Below the pieces are notes generated by a model, which saw only the letters and a program-made list of their open reading frames with translations, did not search any database and was not told the DNA's origin. The translations under genes and the position numbers were made by a program. From assembly GCA_930367205.1 (NCBI GenBank), contig OV884009.1:91533189-91597188 (forward strand): a stretch of DNA of 64,000 bases, read 5' to 3'. Every line of letters starts with the position of its first letter. Position 1 is the stretch's first letter. Shown in pieces: positions 1 to 12,477 of the stretch. The stretch is from Acanthosoma haemorrhoidale. Lineage: Eukaryota > Arthropoda > Insecta > Hemiptera > Acanthosomatidae.

Positions 1-1661
1 TTATACAAAATGCTATTTTAATCAAATCCCCGCAGATAAATTATGATTTAACTGCAACGCTAACACCATGACATTCATATTTTTGTTACACTTTTCGGCA
101 TCGTTGGAGCGTAAAGAGGAGCTCTTGAACCCTTTGAATATTTCATAACTCTCAGCCATCTAGGAACTGTGAAAAAGTTGATGACTTAATTTTAATGACA
201 GAATGTCTTTTTGTAGTTTATGAAAAAAAAAAGAAACCTAAAACACAGAACTGGACTTCTTAAATAGTTTCTGAGACAGGCTTTTTTTTACACTTTTATT
301 CTTTTTAAGATGACTGGGATCGATACAGCGTGACACGAACTGTTTTTGAATGTACCGTCTTTCATATTTGTTGAACCTGTATCGTCACGAAAACATACGA
401 ATAACAATTTTTACGAGCTAAAAACGAAGCTCCGTTAATATTTAAGTGGATGCTTTTCCGTTCTGGTTTGGAAGCAAAGCTCAAGTAAATTTTACATAAG
501 GTTCAGAGACGGTGTTTTCTGAAATGATCGAGATCACTCCATCCCATTTTATACAAAATTAGACTGCGGGCTCATGTGCGTAAAATAGAAGGGAATGGGA
601 GGTGTAATAATCATTGAAAACGGGAGCTAGGGAATGTAAATGGTTGGGATATTGTGTGGCGCCCTAATTCATAGGGCAATAGGCAGAAAGTTGGTGGGCA
701 AGCTCGATAGCCTGTAACTTGCCAGAGATAAACTGTAGCCAAAGGTAAAAACCATTCTCCCAGCCCACTGTGATTCATTAAACAACACTCATGTATATTG
801 CAATAAAACTCTTAGGATTAAAATCATTTTTTTTCTGTTACTAAAAAGCTTTCTATTAGAAAGTATCCTGTATAAGAGTTTTCGTTGCCTGTGCACACCT
901 TAGGATGATCATTAGGACACTTGAGGGTGGTAGGCAAACGTTTTTACTTGCCCTTTGCACTCTATGTGTCCTGTTGCAGAGTGACCGTGGATTTCGTAAG
1001 CTGTTATGTTTTTTCAGTACAAATTAGTCTAGCGCTTATCACAGAGTTGTTTTCAGGCAGCAGATGCGTCTAATACTCATTTATTACCCACCTCCTTGAT
1101 TCCGAATCATCAGTCTATCTAATTATTGCCATAGGTAGGAAACCGTACATCCGCACATGCTAAGGTAAGGTAATCAATTTTACATTGTTTTTTATTTTTG
1201 TTCTTGCACCGTTTGATATAATATTACAAAATTACTCTTCAAACGGCGTAAATACACTGAGCGTTCAAAAAATGATACTGCGTTCCCGTAAACTTATATT
1301 CTAAATTACCTCTTTCGAAGCACAAAACCAAAGTGCGATAAAACAATATATTTGATAAAAACGTTGTTTTGGTTATGAATAGGAATTTTAGTTAAACCTT
1401 AAGAAATAAGAAGCTAGTTTATAAGTCACATGACATATCATAATTTATAATTGTTCAATCTGCTCAAAAACGTTTGCTACTTGTTATAAAAAAAACAACT
1501 ACAAATTAGTTCGTTTTCCAGATGAATAATAGTTAGGATGTTTTAGTCATTTCATAAATTATTATTAAAACTGGTGGTGGTTGTGATATTTGGAAATATG
1601 ACAATGAAATACTTATTATTTGTGCTGTTAAGTTACTGCGAGCTCGTTTTTATTTTGTTAG
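1..1661. other. AT-rich stretch, no gene recognised
   Basis: Only short chance reading frames and A/T runs are visible. I see no transposon ends, no RNA gene and no convincing exon before the acceptor-like site at 1660-1661. Confidence 0.5.
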
Positions 1662-1828
1662 CCAGAACCCCAAAATCTCGGATCCTACGAATTACAGTTG
1701 GTCCACAAGGTACGTGGACTCCACTGCGTCCGGTACAGTCCGCTTCTACTCCATCACTTCTTTGTGTCTTTTCTCCAAACCTCAATCTGATTAAAGTGAC
1801 TATGTTTCCACTACATAATTTGTGTAAG
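1662..1828 (+). other. candidate host exon, unassigned
   Basis: Directly seen: a T-rich tract ending TTTTATTTTGTTAG (AG at 1660-1661) is followed by an open frame that ends at AAG|GTAAAAT (GT at 1829-1830), a good 5' splice signal. The 167-nt stretch is richer in G+C than its surroundings and encodes a basic, proline-rich peptide starting about RTPKSRILRITVGP. The same frame is open upstream to a TTG at 1574 and includes a hydrophobic run (MKYLLFVLLSY at about 1610-1640), so a small secreted protein is an alternative reading. I recognise no family and found no neighbouring exon, so this could be chance. Confidence 0.22.
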
Positions 1829-3895
1829 GTAAAATCGGTATCAGGTATAATTTGATATAAATTGAAAATATACATTTATTTCTTGAAAAACTTTGTCGTG
1901 ATTCCTAAATTTGATACTTCATTAAAAAACGGTATCGTTGATAAAATATAAAATAAGTAACAATCTCGAGGATGAAAAAGTTTAAACTATACAAATAAGA
2001 GAACTGTTCAAAACTGTCATTATTCATCTGTACCAGAATCCAACCAAAATTTAATTATTAAAGAAAAAAAATATCACTGGTAAAGTGGCAACGAGGCTTT
2101 CGGTTGATGAGCCTGTGAGTTAAGTTAAAAATTTATTTTAGAGGAAAAACTTCTAATTAGACGTAATCAGAGATGCAGGTAAAATCAACGCCTCATCATC
2201 CGTCGGCATCATTACATTAATTAATCAGCTAATTACATTTTAATCCTGTGGATTACCCCATCAAAAACACGACGGTTAAATTACTAACTGAAAAATGAAG
2301 GATTTTATCTCTATCAAATTTTTTTTTCGTTATTGCTTAAATTGAAGAAGCCATCGACATTAATTATGCCACCGCAAGAGAGGAGTTGGGGGAGGAGCAG
2401 GAGAGGGGGGAACGCCCGAGTGGGGGAAGCCATGGCAAACTCTTAGAGTTAATTTGTTAAGGGATCCTGTATAGAAATATTAAAGCAAGCTAAGAATATA
2501 AAAAAGTTTCTGATTTGGAGTGGCTTAATGGCTACAGTATTATACGCCAAGTTTGAAGGCACCACTGCAATACTTTCTCTGGAACTTTAAGCAACAAATC
2601 CCAGCTTTAACTAACTTTATTGTTCCTTGTACTGAGGATAGACTAGAAAAAATACCGAGGTTTGTGACGTTCCCGACTGTTTAGTCAGTCGTAAACGGGA
2701 CCCTCCCCCCAACAAAGAAAAAACGCACAATCAAAACTCAAACTTTTAGCCTTTGAGACGTTATTGAATAATAGTTTCAATAGTCACTACAACGGTTTAT
2801 GGAAAACGAGACAAAATGTAACGGTTTTTTATTAGATTGTGTTAACACTACCGCTCGTCAGGTGAGATAAATTCAAGTTAGGCCAATGCTCTAAATAACT
2901 ATGAGCATCCAATGAGAGCATACTCCCTGCACTGTGCGGTATCCGGGGAACAGAAAGTCGACACCAAGATTGTTTGAGCCACGACTGATCTACAACGGGC
3001 AAAGACCGGTGCTCTCTTGTCTTGATTTCACTGAACCACTAGCGTGATGCAGTCAAGTCAAATTAACATGAAAGGCGAATATCTCATAGTTTTTATAGGT
3101 TTTTTAGTGAATTATATAACTTCACTCATAAACAATATTGTGATTCATCTTACAAAATTTCACTATGGATAGCGATCGCAGAAAAAATTTCAACAAGGTA
3201 ATTAAGTCCTTTATTATTTCACAGAAATTATAGAATTCTTAACACTAATTATCACTTATAAGGTAAGATAGAAAATTTATAAACTCAAAAAATTCGAAAG
3301 TATTAGTAAAAATTAAAGTGGAAACTTTTACTTGTTCTTGTTGAGTTTTCAGCATCTTATGCACCCATAACTATCGTCATTATGATCTTGATCTAGCATT
3401 ATTCTCTTCATCAGAATAGCGTAGATAACGAGTTACTGACTAAAATAAAAATTTCTGTGACGAGCGTAAGTCTGAATGCTACGGCCAAAATCCTGGAGTG
3501 CAAGCTGATCTGACCTGACTGGACCTTGATGTCTACTGTACATCGGCCTTTACTCCGTGTTCAATCATGTTGTCATGTTAGACAATGGAGTGTAACTATT
3601 GTCTGTAGTGAAGTAACGCCACAGAAGGAAACAATTCATTTGTTTGTACAATAACAACGTAAATTATGGAACGGAAATACATGCCTTCTATTCTACGAAC
3701 AACTCGCACGGAATCGATGACAAACAGTTTTTGAGAACCTTTTCGGAAATAAGGAATATATGCTTGTAAAATTTGTAACACATTTCTACCGAAAAATAAG
3801 TTTTGGTAATTGATATTATGCATATATATTTCATAAAATATAAAAAGATAAACGATGCGAAATTGCAAAACACTATCTCTTAAACTCCGATACTT
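1829..3895. other. no gene recognised
   Basis: AT-rich sequence with a short purine/G-rich patch near 2380-2432 and a C-run near 2700. I see no transposon similarity or splice-bounded open frame. Confidence 0.45.
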
Positions 3896-3900
3896 TCCCT

Positions 3901-4113
<213 letters not shown>

Positions 4114-4337
4114 ACCCACACCTCCTCCCCTATCTTTTGATTTTTATATTATGATTGGAGGAACATATAGTACTACATTGTTTGAAATATTTGGTGGCTC
4201 TTTCTGTAAAGAATGTATAAATATGAGTCTAGTGATTTTTTGAGGCATAGCTAAAGGAAAATGTATCAGCAAAACAAAAACCCTGTATGGAGCACAACGA
4301 AACAGTCCAACACTGAGTGCATCTCATCCTTTTTATC

Positions 4338-4595
4338 AAAACCCCTAAGAACAATAGTTTATGTCCCTTATTTCGTAAGCAGCAGAGCCCTTCATAACTG
4401 TCTTAATATACCCTAAATCTGTGATCTCATATCATCAATGTTATCCAATCATTATACAGCCTCGCACATCCCAATAATCCTTATTTCTATTAAAGTCGCA
4501 GTGGCCTTGGACCTATTGTAAATTCCTGACAGCCCTGCCAATGGTCAGTTTCTACAACCATATCTTGAGCGTCTGTGGCTCTCACTGGTAGATTT
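4338..4595 (+). mobile_element. degenerate J-family non-LTR fragment (RT C-terminus and 3' UTR)
   Basis: Similar to the C-terminal coding and early 3' UTR part of the 16742-18136 copy, with landmarks such as CCTAAGAACAATAGT, CCCTTCATAAC, ATATACCCTA and GAGCGTCTGTGGCTCTC in the same order. It has many substitutions and small indels, is truncated at both ends and lacks the AATAAAG terminus. Among the oldest J copies here. Confidence 0.8.
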
Positions 4596-5903
4596 CAATA
4601 AAACGCTTTTACACAATTGAATCAATAGCCTACATTCGAGGCCCATACATGACCTGAGATACTGTAGTCAATCAGCAGAAGACAGCGATTGGTTGAAGTA
4701 GGCGTACAGTCGATTGGCTAAATAAAATCCCTTACCGAGGCGACCTATACATAGGATATTATTGAGACAGAGGCGAACAATAACCTTTATTACGGCATTT
4801 TGTGAGCTCCCTTCCTCTACAAATATGATGTGAAAAAGGAGATTGAGATGGCTCCTTTGACCAATAAAAAAGAATGAAGCTCTTACCTGATCTCATATGA
4901 AGGGTTGCACTCACTGCCTCCCGCATTTCCCGACCGCTTACCTCAAGTCTTTGTAAACATTCCTCTTTAGAACATATAGCCGTTCTTTATTTGACAAGTA
5001 TTTGGTTTTCATATATTAAAGCAACGGTGGTATAATACGAATATATATTATTTACTGACATAATACTTAATTTAAATGTAATTTTTTTACAGACAATTTT
5101 TTTTCTTTGATTTTATGTTACATTGGCTCATCGCATGCAGGCAGCCGCCAAAGCGCCTCTAACCTAAAATATCCACTATTTCATATTTGGAAAAAGCAAA
5201 AAAAACAACCAGCAATTTAAAGGCTAATCCTTTAGGTTAAAATGAACGTCTTTTTGTAGCTCCTTTCAAGTTGAAACATTATGCAGAACACATTTTAATA
5301 AATTACTGTTGTTACTCTTACAATTTTCAAGACAACTCTGAGTGTTTTCTTATACTACAGTGTGAATAAAGTCAATGTGAGTGGTATCATGTAGTCAGGA
5401 GTTATCGCTCCTATAAAAATATTATTATATCTTGTTGGACACACACACGCACATGAAACAAAGTTACTTTTCTGATTATATCTCAAATCTTTTTATTATA
5501 CCAACTTTACTATAGAATTAATGAACTATATGGGGTAGCCCTAATTATAACTGATAAATAGCATATAGTGTTAACCCCATGGCAAGAAATTTTCCCTTCT
5601 TAAAAAACATTTACAAATACAATCTGATAATATATGATGTTTACATTACCTGGAAAAATTTTAAATGAACGAACTGAAATTATTGTATGAGAAATTGTTA
5701 GTGTGGTATTGGCCCTACTATCATTTATTTATTATTATTTTTTCAATGAATGTTACTTACGTAAAAATAAGATGTTCAAAAGAAATACAAAGCGGAAGAT
5801 AGGAATTAAATTTTAAAAAATAGGAACCATAAAAAAAGAAGAAATATTCGGGAAATAACCAATTTTTAATTTTAATTTAATAAAATTCGAGCGAAACCTA
5901 TCA
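4596..5903. other. no gene recognised
   Basis: AT-rich sequence. No open frame with splice signals and no similarity to the repeat families in this window was seen. Confidence 0.45.
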
Positions 5904-6078
5904 AAACCACCCTAATTCCCTAGATTACAGTCATTCAACTGCGCTACACATCCCTATAATCCTCCTTGGATACTAAAGTGGCAGCGGCCTCGTGACCTGC
6001 TATAAATACATGACTGTGACAGTAGGAGTCCTGGCAATGGCAAGTTTCTCCAATCAAGTCCTGAGGGTCTGTGGGTCT
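5904..6078 (+). mobile_element. J-family fragment (end of ORF and start of 3' UTR)
   Basis: Matches the stretch that in the 16742 copy runs from the last codons of the RT ORF (CCCTATAATCCTCC, GTGACCTGCTATAA) through the hairpin-like TGGCAATGGC to GTCTGTGG. Truncated on both sides. No target-site duplication was found. Confidence 0.85.
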
Positions 6079-6509
6079 CATATAAAATATCAAAATGAAA
6101 CAACGTGGATATATACACCTCCTTAACGAGGATGGGGTCCCAGGAGACCAACATATTAGCGATCACTAAATAACTATAAGCTGTTCGATGGTTTAAGGGC
6201 CAAAACTACATTTTAATCATAATAATATATTAATCTATTAGCACTCATAATTAACAATACTATCCAACAATTTGATATTCAATATCTCTCAAGCTACAGC
6301 TTAGTTGCTATTCAAGATTTTAAGTTCTTATTTTCTCCCCTAGTTTCAAACGAAGAATTGATTTTTACCATATTCCCAAAAGATTAACCTTAATGCATAC
6401 AAACCAGTTATAATGTTTATGTCAATATTTTAGCTTCGGCTATTTAAAATGATAAAAGAAACATCATAACCATCATAAATCATAGGAAGTCGAGGATACC
6501 TGCAATTGG

Positions 6510-6690
6510 AGTCTGTTGCTCTCAAATTTCGGATTGGTTGCCTCTCCCTTCACCCTCCGTAAGTACACAGAACTTCTTTTTGTAAATAGCTGTTTATATA
6601 GGATCTTCCTTGGTACCCTATTTGCCGCCACCCTCACAACATTTCCGGTCCATCGGAGAGGACAATATTTGCACACCTTGCCTTATCGAT
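6510..6690 (-). pseudogene. C-terminal fragment of a different non-LTR retrotransposon ORF2
   Basis: The minus-strand frame contains LRWTGNVVRVAANRVPRK followed by ILYKQLFTKR. This matches the well-known C-terminal signature of many LINE ORF2 proteins (LRW-GHV-RM----P----). It is not part of the J family, whose ORF2 ends differently (RRLKRQWPRDLL). Only about 50 residues remain, with no recognisable RT core around them and an apparent frame change near 6690. It is a dead fragment. The clade cannot be set from this piece. Confidence 0.6.
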
Positions 6691-6827
6691 GTCCTCGTAT
6701 AAGAGAAGATCTGTTATCTCGAGATTCAGAGACGTGTGAAATGCTCTAGAATCTTCAACTCTTCAGAGAATTATGTGGCACTTAAAACGTTGTAGCATCA
6801 ACACAAATGAAGCTTTCGTATATATGA

Positions 6828-7283
6828 ACTTCTTTATTGCGTTAAAATTACAATCTGCCCTATTGGGCAATAAGTAATTGAAATCAATATTCTCATTCAT
6901 ACCATATTTATAATTTTATTCATTCGCTCATTCATATAGTATTTACAAACAGCCCAGGGATGAGTGGCACAGTTTAATGACTGAGATAGGGGATTAGGAT
7001 GGTTGGATAGATTTTTATTTCATGGAAGGGATGAGTTCAAAAATGTAAGGTATATTAAGACCGTTATGAAGGATTTTGTTACTGACGTAATAAGGGGCTT
7101 TTACTATTGTTCTCAGGACATTTGATTGCAAGTATTGGATACTCTTGATGTTCAACTTTTTTGATGTCCCCATAGCTCTATTCCGTATGTCCATATTGCC
7201 TTAAGTATAACTTTGTAGATTAGTAATTTATTTTCTATTGAAAGATGTGATGTCCTTCAAAGTAGTCTGTAAAGTTCTCTACA
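6828..7283 (-). mobile_element. J-family copy with internal deletion, 5'-truncated
   Basis: Read on the minus strand it runs from ...CTACAAAGTTATACTTAA through the C-terminal RT sequence and then jumps to the last part of the 3' UTR, ending GCAATAAAGAA. The segment with the ORF stop and most of the 3' UTR is deleted (junction near 6955, CAGCCCAG next to GGATGAGTGGC). The 3' hairpin at 6856-6869 has stem TGCCC/GGGCA, a paired variant of the TGCCT/AGGCA seen elsewhere. A weak 8/9 flanking repeat (TATATATGA / TATAAATGA) may be its target-site duplication. Confidence 0.85.
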
Positions 7284-10200
7284 ATATAAATGATTTTGCA
7301 TGGACGTCTGATTGAATTGATGAATCAGGTTTTTGAAACAAAAAAAAAAGTAAATTGTTGAGAATTTTCCTTGTTATTTTTTTTTTTTTTTTTTTTTTAT
7401 AGATGTAAATTGAGTTATCGTTATCATTACCATGAAAACACATTTGCTGTTTTAAATCTTATTGATTTTTCAAATGACAATTGTAGTTAAGTTATTGATT
7501 CTTTAATATGGTTTATCAATAAATGTTTAGGGGTGAAACATATTTTCCCTTTATTATTTGGAAGGGGTGGGTAAATGACACTTGCTTTAGCCGGGAGCTG
7601 TCGGCAGCGTTCACAGTCCCACTACGTGACTTCCACCCAGATGGCCACTCCATTGATTCAGTATCAGTAATACTGTATGATCTAACCCCCAGCCCTCTTC
7701 AATTCATTTTGTCTTTTTTTTGTATCTACCCTACCGTTCAACCAAAGTGTGGCTTTTGTTGTCTTTCCCTATTTATAATTCCAGAAATGTTCATATAAGG
7801 GATATAAATTAGGCATTTTGGTGTATTTGAACTACACATACCTATCACTTTACCATGATACACATTGGAGTACATATTCTCTTTTACATCTATGATAATA
7901 CCAACTTATACATTTACATGTTATAAAAATACAAGGAAAAATTATATTAGTTTTGGTTAAGCCACAGCTATATATATTGTAATTTTAAGATCAAATTAAA
8001 TTTAATAATTAGATTGAAGTTGGTATGATTATCGGTGTAAATCGTCTGAATTGAGTGTTCATGACCCGGTCAGGTACCAAAAGGTAGCCTTTTGAACATT
8101 CTAGTGACACTTTTCTTATTGTGTTAGAGGTATGTTGCCAAATAGCATCGAGAGTAAGACAGAGCTTATCAAATCCGATACCATACCTCACCGGGAGTAC
8201 TTTTAGTGCAAGCTAGATTTTGAATGTGTTATTAGACTGGTTTTTAGACATCACAAGCTTCTAATCATAGTTTACTACTTATATACCTCCTTCCTGAACA
8301 TCCTCACGAACCGAAAATGTTCAGTTATACAAGGTATAGCTAGAGTACTGGATCCTGATGTAAGCGGCGTTTAACTTTGTTGATAGAAAACAATTTAGAA
8401 AGTCAGAGCGAAATGGGTTAGTTAATATACTTGTCAGATGTTGACTTTAGTTTTGCACTCTTAATATTTATGTCTTAAAAAAAATATAAAAATTGTGAAA
8501 GGGTTTAACATACAACCTGGAATTCATTCCGCTTATACTGCTACTCTCGACACAGACTAACGGTTTTTGACCACTCATTTGAAAGTGGAATTGCCAACAA
8601 AATCCCCGCTTAAGCCTAGAACATTAAGTTCTCCATTTAATTTGAATACAGGGAATACCTTCTCATTTTTGAATCATCATTAATGGAAGAAAAAGAGAAC
8701 TGTTTTATTCGTTGGTGGGTTATATAAAGCTGTGAAGTTGGGCAAAGCCTTGGGCTTAAGCATGAAAGGGCTTTACAGGGCAAGTTGAGAGCTAACAACG
8801 GGCGCTTGTAGCTGCTAGGCAGGATCAAAGTGGGACTGGGAGTCCCTTGTGCCGCGCACAGAGCAGGGCCAAAGGTGGCTGGAATCAACTATACATGAAG
8901 GTGGAGCCACTGTTTTCTTATCAGGGCATGGTTCCATTGTCACCTTCTTACACGAGACTCGATCCCCCGAATTCGGTCTATTGTCCATATTAAGCAAAGG
9001 TCTGATTTAATGGAATTACAATTCTGACTGAATCAGAAAATTAACAGTTTTTTCAGGAAGCCATTTCGTTGAAGTTTAACTAGTTTTTTTATTTTAATTA
9101 TCAGTAACTAGTATTTTTGTTTTCTTTATAACATCAAAGATTGCGTTTATTTCACTGAATCAAATTTATTTTCATCGACAGTGAACTAAATTGTGTTTTA
9201 TACACCAATTATGTAATGTTGTGACATAGACAGCTCCTTTCTGGTAATCATGTATACCCCTTATAGAGCTTCTGCCCCACCACTACGTGCGTCATGTAAA
9301 TAGTTATATGTGCGTATCTATCACTGTTACTTACTATTATATAATAAATGCGAGTCTTCATTTGCGCTTTTGCCGAACAATGATCGAATCAGCTAATGAG
9401 TGGTTGATCATGGAATGAGATAGACATGTATTTATTGTATATAGGCTTGCTGAGCATCCCTTATAAAACGTTTTTACTTTCTGTACCTGCACCAAACAAA
9501 GGTAGATCTAACTGTAAACAACCAATGAGCCTAAATAAAGGATTAAGCTTTCCCAAAAATAATGGAAAAGCGCTCGTACGATAGCATAGCCCAAAGAATG
9601 GAAAGATCCTTAGAGAATTTATGCATGTAAAACAAATGAGAATGTATTGGGAGTCACATCTGCTGGCAGACCGAGGCAATTGATATAAACATGTTTAGCA
9701 ATACGCTACGCATATGAACGAGGATCGTGAAGACGTCCCACAAGGCCAAAGTTGCAACATGGACCCACATGGGAGTAGATCATGTACAACAACCGGCAAA
9801 ATTTCTTTGTGTGCCTACGCTTGCTTACGTGCCACGGGCCATTTCAGGTACATGCTCATTCAGAACTAATACGAACAAAAGTGTTATGTATTTGTGGTTG
9901 GGTTAGGATTTGGAGTAGCAACATATCTGTGTAAGTACTTCTCCAGTGGGAAGTAAGTTAAACCTCTGCGATAACTGCTGAAAGGTATACAAGACGAATA
10001 AAATAGCATAAACAACTGGTACGCCTATAGCCAAAACCAATATTGCACCAAGGAGGTTGAACTTATGAAAATCGACCTTCGCTATTTAGCAGCATGAAGC
10101 AGAACCTCTAGGCAAGCCTAGGATTTGTATGAGGTGAGCACATGGGGAAAGGACTTTAGGTGTGGAATTGAAAGGTAATGTTCAGTTTTAAATATTGTAT

Positions 10201-10558
10201 TTATGTGATTGTATATATTACGTATAAAGTTTGATTGGAAAGAGAAGAGTGGCTCTACTATAATTGTAATGGGTGCCTACTGTTTTGTTATAAATCTTAT
10301 ATTACCATTTAGTTTTAATTTAGATTGGTTCTGTTACTGATTATTTCAGTATTCAGTATTCAGTTAGGTTTAAGGTATATATATATAAAGGCACATTCTT
10401 AATAGTGATTGAAATGTTTTTAAGATGACAAGGAAAATATAAATTAAATTATATAAAAAAAAGTATTGAGAGCTATACCCATAAATCTCCAGTAATGGTA
10501 TATTTCAATTAATTATTTTTTTTTTTGGTTTGAGAAATCCTTTTTTATTAGCTAGGTA
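7284..10558. other. no gene recognised; poly(T) at about 7376-7399
   Basis: Mostly AT-rich. A T-run lies near 7376-7399. A more GC-balanced patch lies at about 8720-8990, with short overlapping open frames on the minus strand but no family resemblance or clear splice pair. Confidence 0.4.
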
Positions 10559-10811
10559 ACTTCTTTATTGTGCTAAAATTACAATCTGCCTTTTATTGGA
10601 AAATAAGTAACTGAGATCAATGCTCTTATTCATACTATAGTTAGAGTTCTTCATTCACTCGCCTCATTCATTCAGTATTTACAAACAGCCCAAATCCACA
10701 CCGTTGTCCTGCGAAAGAGGAAGCGGAGCCTTGGGAAGTCCTCCACACTTCTTTATCAACCGCGTACGATACGAGCCAGTGGAGGCCGGTGGAGCCAGTA
10801 CGCGAGAGTAC
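10559..10811 (-). mobile_element. J-family 3' UTR fragment
   Basis: The minus strand ends in GCACAATAAAGAAGTTA and carries the long form of the J 3' UTR: GACTTCCCAAGGCTCCGCTT, GGGCTGTTTGTAAATACTG and GAATGAG motifs. The hairpin is degraded in this copy. No ORF part is included. Confidence 0.88.
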
Positions 10812-10910
10812 ATATACACATATATATTACACAGTATGTAGGATGTTTTATTTCTGTTATTACATATTACCTTTTATCAAAGAGTTTTTTTTATTTTCCC
10901 TCCCTTATTT

Positions 10911-10996
10911 TTTAATATGGTATGAATGAGATCATTTATCTGTATTATTATTGCCTTATAAAAGGCAGATTGTAATTATTGCACAGTAAAGTTCTA
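10911..10996 (+). mobile_element. J-family extreme 3' end
   Basis: About 86 bp, from ATATGGTATGAATGAG through the perfect 6-bp hairpin TGCCTTATAAAAGGCA (10952-10967) to GCACAGTAAAG. It lies about 100 bp from the inverted fragment at 10559-10811, making a head-on pair of 3' ends. Confidence 0.85.
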
Positions 10997-12463
10997 TACT
11001 GAATACTATTTTCCCTCCAATTACATTGATGATATTTATAGAGGGTTCCAGAAGTTGAGGTGTTCATTATTCTGTCTAGTATCATTAGTGCATCAGGGTA
11101 TCTATACCCTGATGATATATCTATAGATATATTGAATATTCTATTCTACTGTTTAATGATATGAACTGCTAATGATCTGAAGGATGTCATCCGCGGGCTT
11201 TTGAGGAGGCCTGGACACGGTAATGTGTAATACGGTATGTACTACTCAACGATATACTATATGCAATCTATGGTTAGCTGATACCAGCATACGGGTTTCA
11301 ATACAACAACCATTCTCTTAATTACGTTGAAGGTTATTGAGTTAAGCTTCTTCCTTTGATCCCATTAATGAAATCTGGTGCCCGTCACACCTTAATTAAT
11401 AAATAATTAATTAATTTTAATGTGCTGGCTAACCATGGCGCAACATAATTGACAATATTGTATCTCTGATCTAGCGGTTCAGCTCTTAACAACACGATGC
11501 ATGCAGAAACACCGTCTACCCAGCGGCCGTTTTCCACGGGACCAATGTGCAAGGTATTATAGAGAGTTCATGGTTGATGTTTACACAATGTGCGTGAAGT
11601 TATCGCGCAATGTTGCGGTAGTTTTTTTTCTTTTTTTAATTCGTTTAGTGATGAATTACTGAGTTTTGTTAAATGTAATTAGGTTTACAACTTTAAAACT
11701 TCATCGTATTATTCGGAGGCTTATTTAACAAAATAGAAAGGTTTGTAATAAAGTAGACTCGAGAAAATTTTATAATATTTCTAAATTAATCATTTGTTAA
11801 TGAATACAAGGAATGCTCGACAAGTGTCAATTTAAGAGTGGCACAACAGCAGTGTTCTCAATATCTTAGGAAGAGGATATGTATATAAATTTAGTTCCAG
11901 TTGATTTTGTCACGCCATTATTTTACTTAAATATTATTTATTTGTAATTTAATGAAAAATATATTTGCTCCTTTAACAACAAAAGCTATGTTGTAAAACA
12001 CAAATCTAGAAATGGTTTCCTCAAACAACGATAAATGTGGTTGATATAAATAACTCTTTTTCATAAAAAAAAAACACACAAACGTAAACAAGTAAACGTT
12101 TTGACTGAATTTAGCAGGCATCGAGTTGCAATAATGATCAATTTTACTATAAAATAATTCAAATTTTTGGTTTTTTTCATGAAATTTTTAAATAGGAGGT
12201 CCTTCAATACCACAACTTCAAAAACCGCTTTCACTTATCATCCAAACCAGTCATACTGTAACCTTTTAAGTTACAATTTAGAAGTCGTCTAGGTAAACTG
12301 TTTTAGCATTCATTTCACAACTGGATTTCACACATTTCAGTAATTGGTATACGTGACTTAAATTTTTAATGTGTATTTACATACATGTGTTTATCCCCAA
12401 CAACTCTTTAGATGACACACTTCTCCTAAATTGAAACTGGCCCCAAAAGATTTTTTTTTTTTT
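10997..12463. other. no gene recognised
   Basis: AT-rich sequence ending in a T-run (about 12451-12463) that abuts the target site of the next J copy. No gene-like features seen. Confidence 0.45.
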
Positions 12464-12476
12464 AAATTAGCGTAAT
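12464..12476 (+). repeat. target-site duplication, left copy
   Basis: AAATTAGCGTAAT. It matches AAATTATCGTAAT at 14564-14576 in 12 of 13 positions and directly abuts the start of J sequence. Confidence 0.85.
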
Positions 12477-12477
12477 C

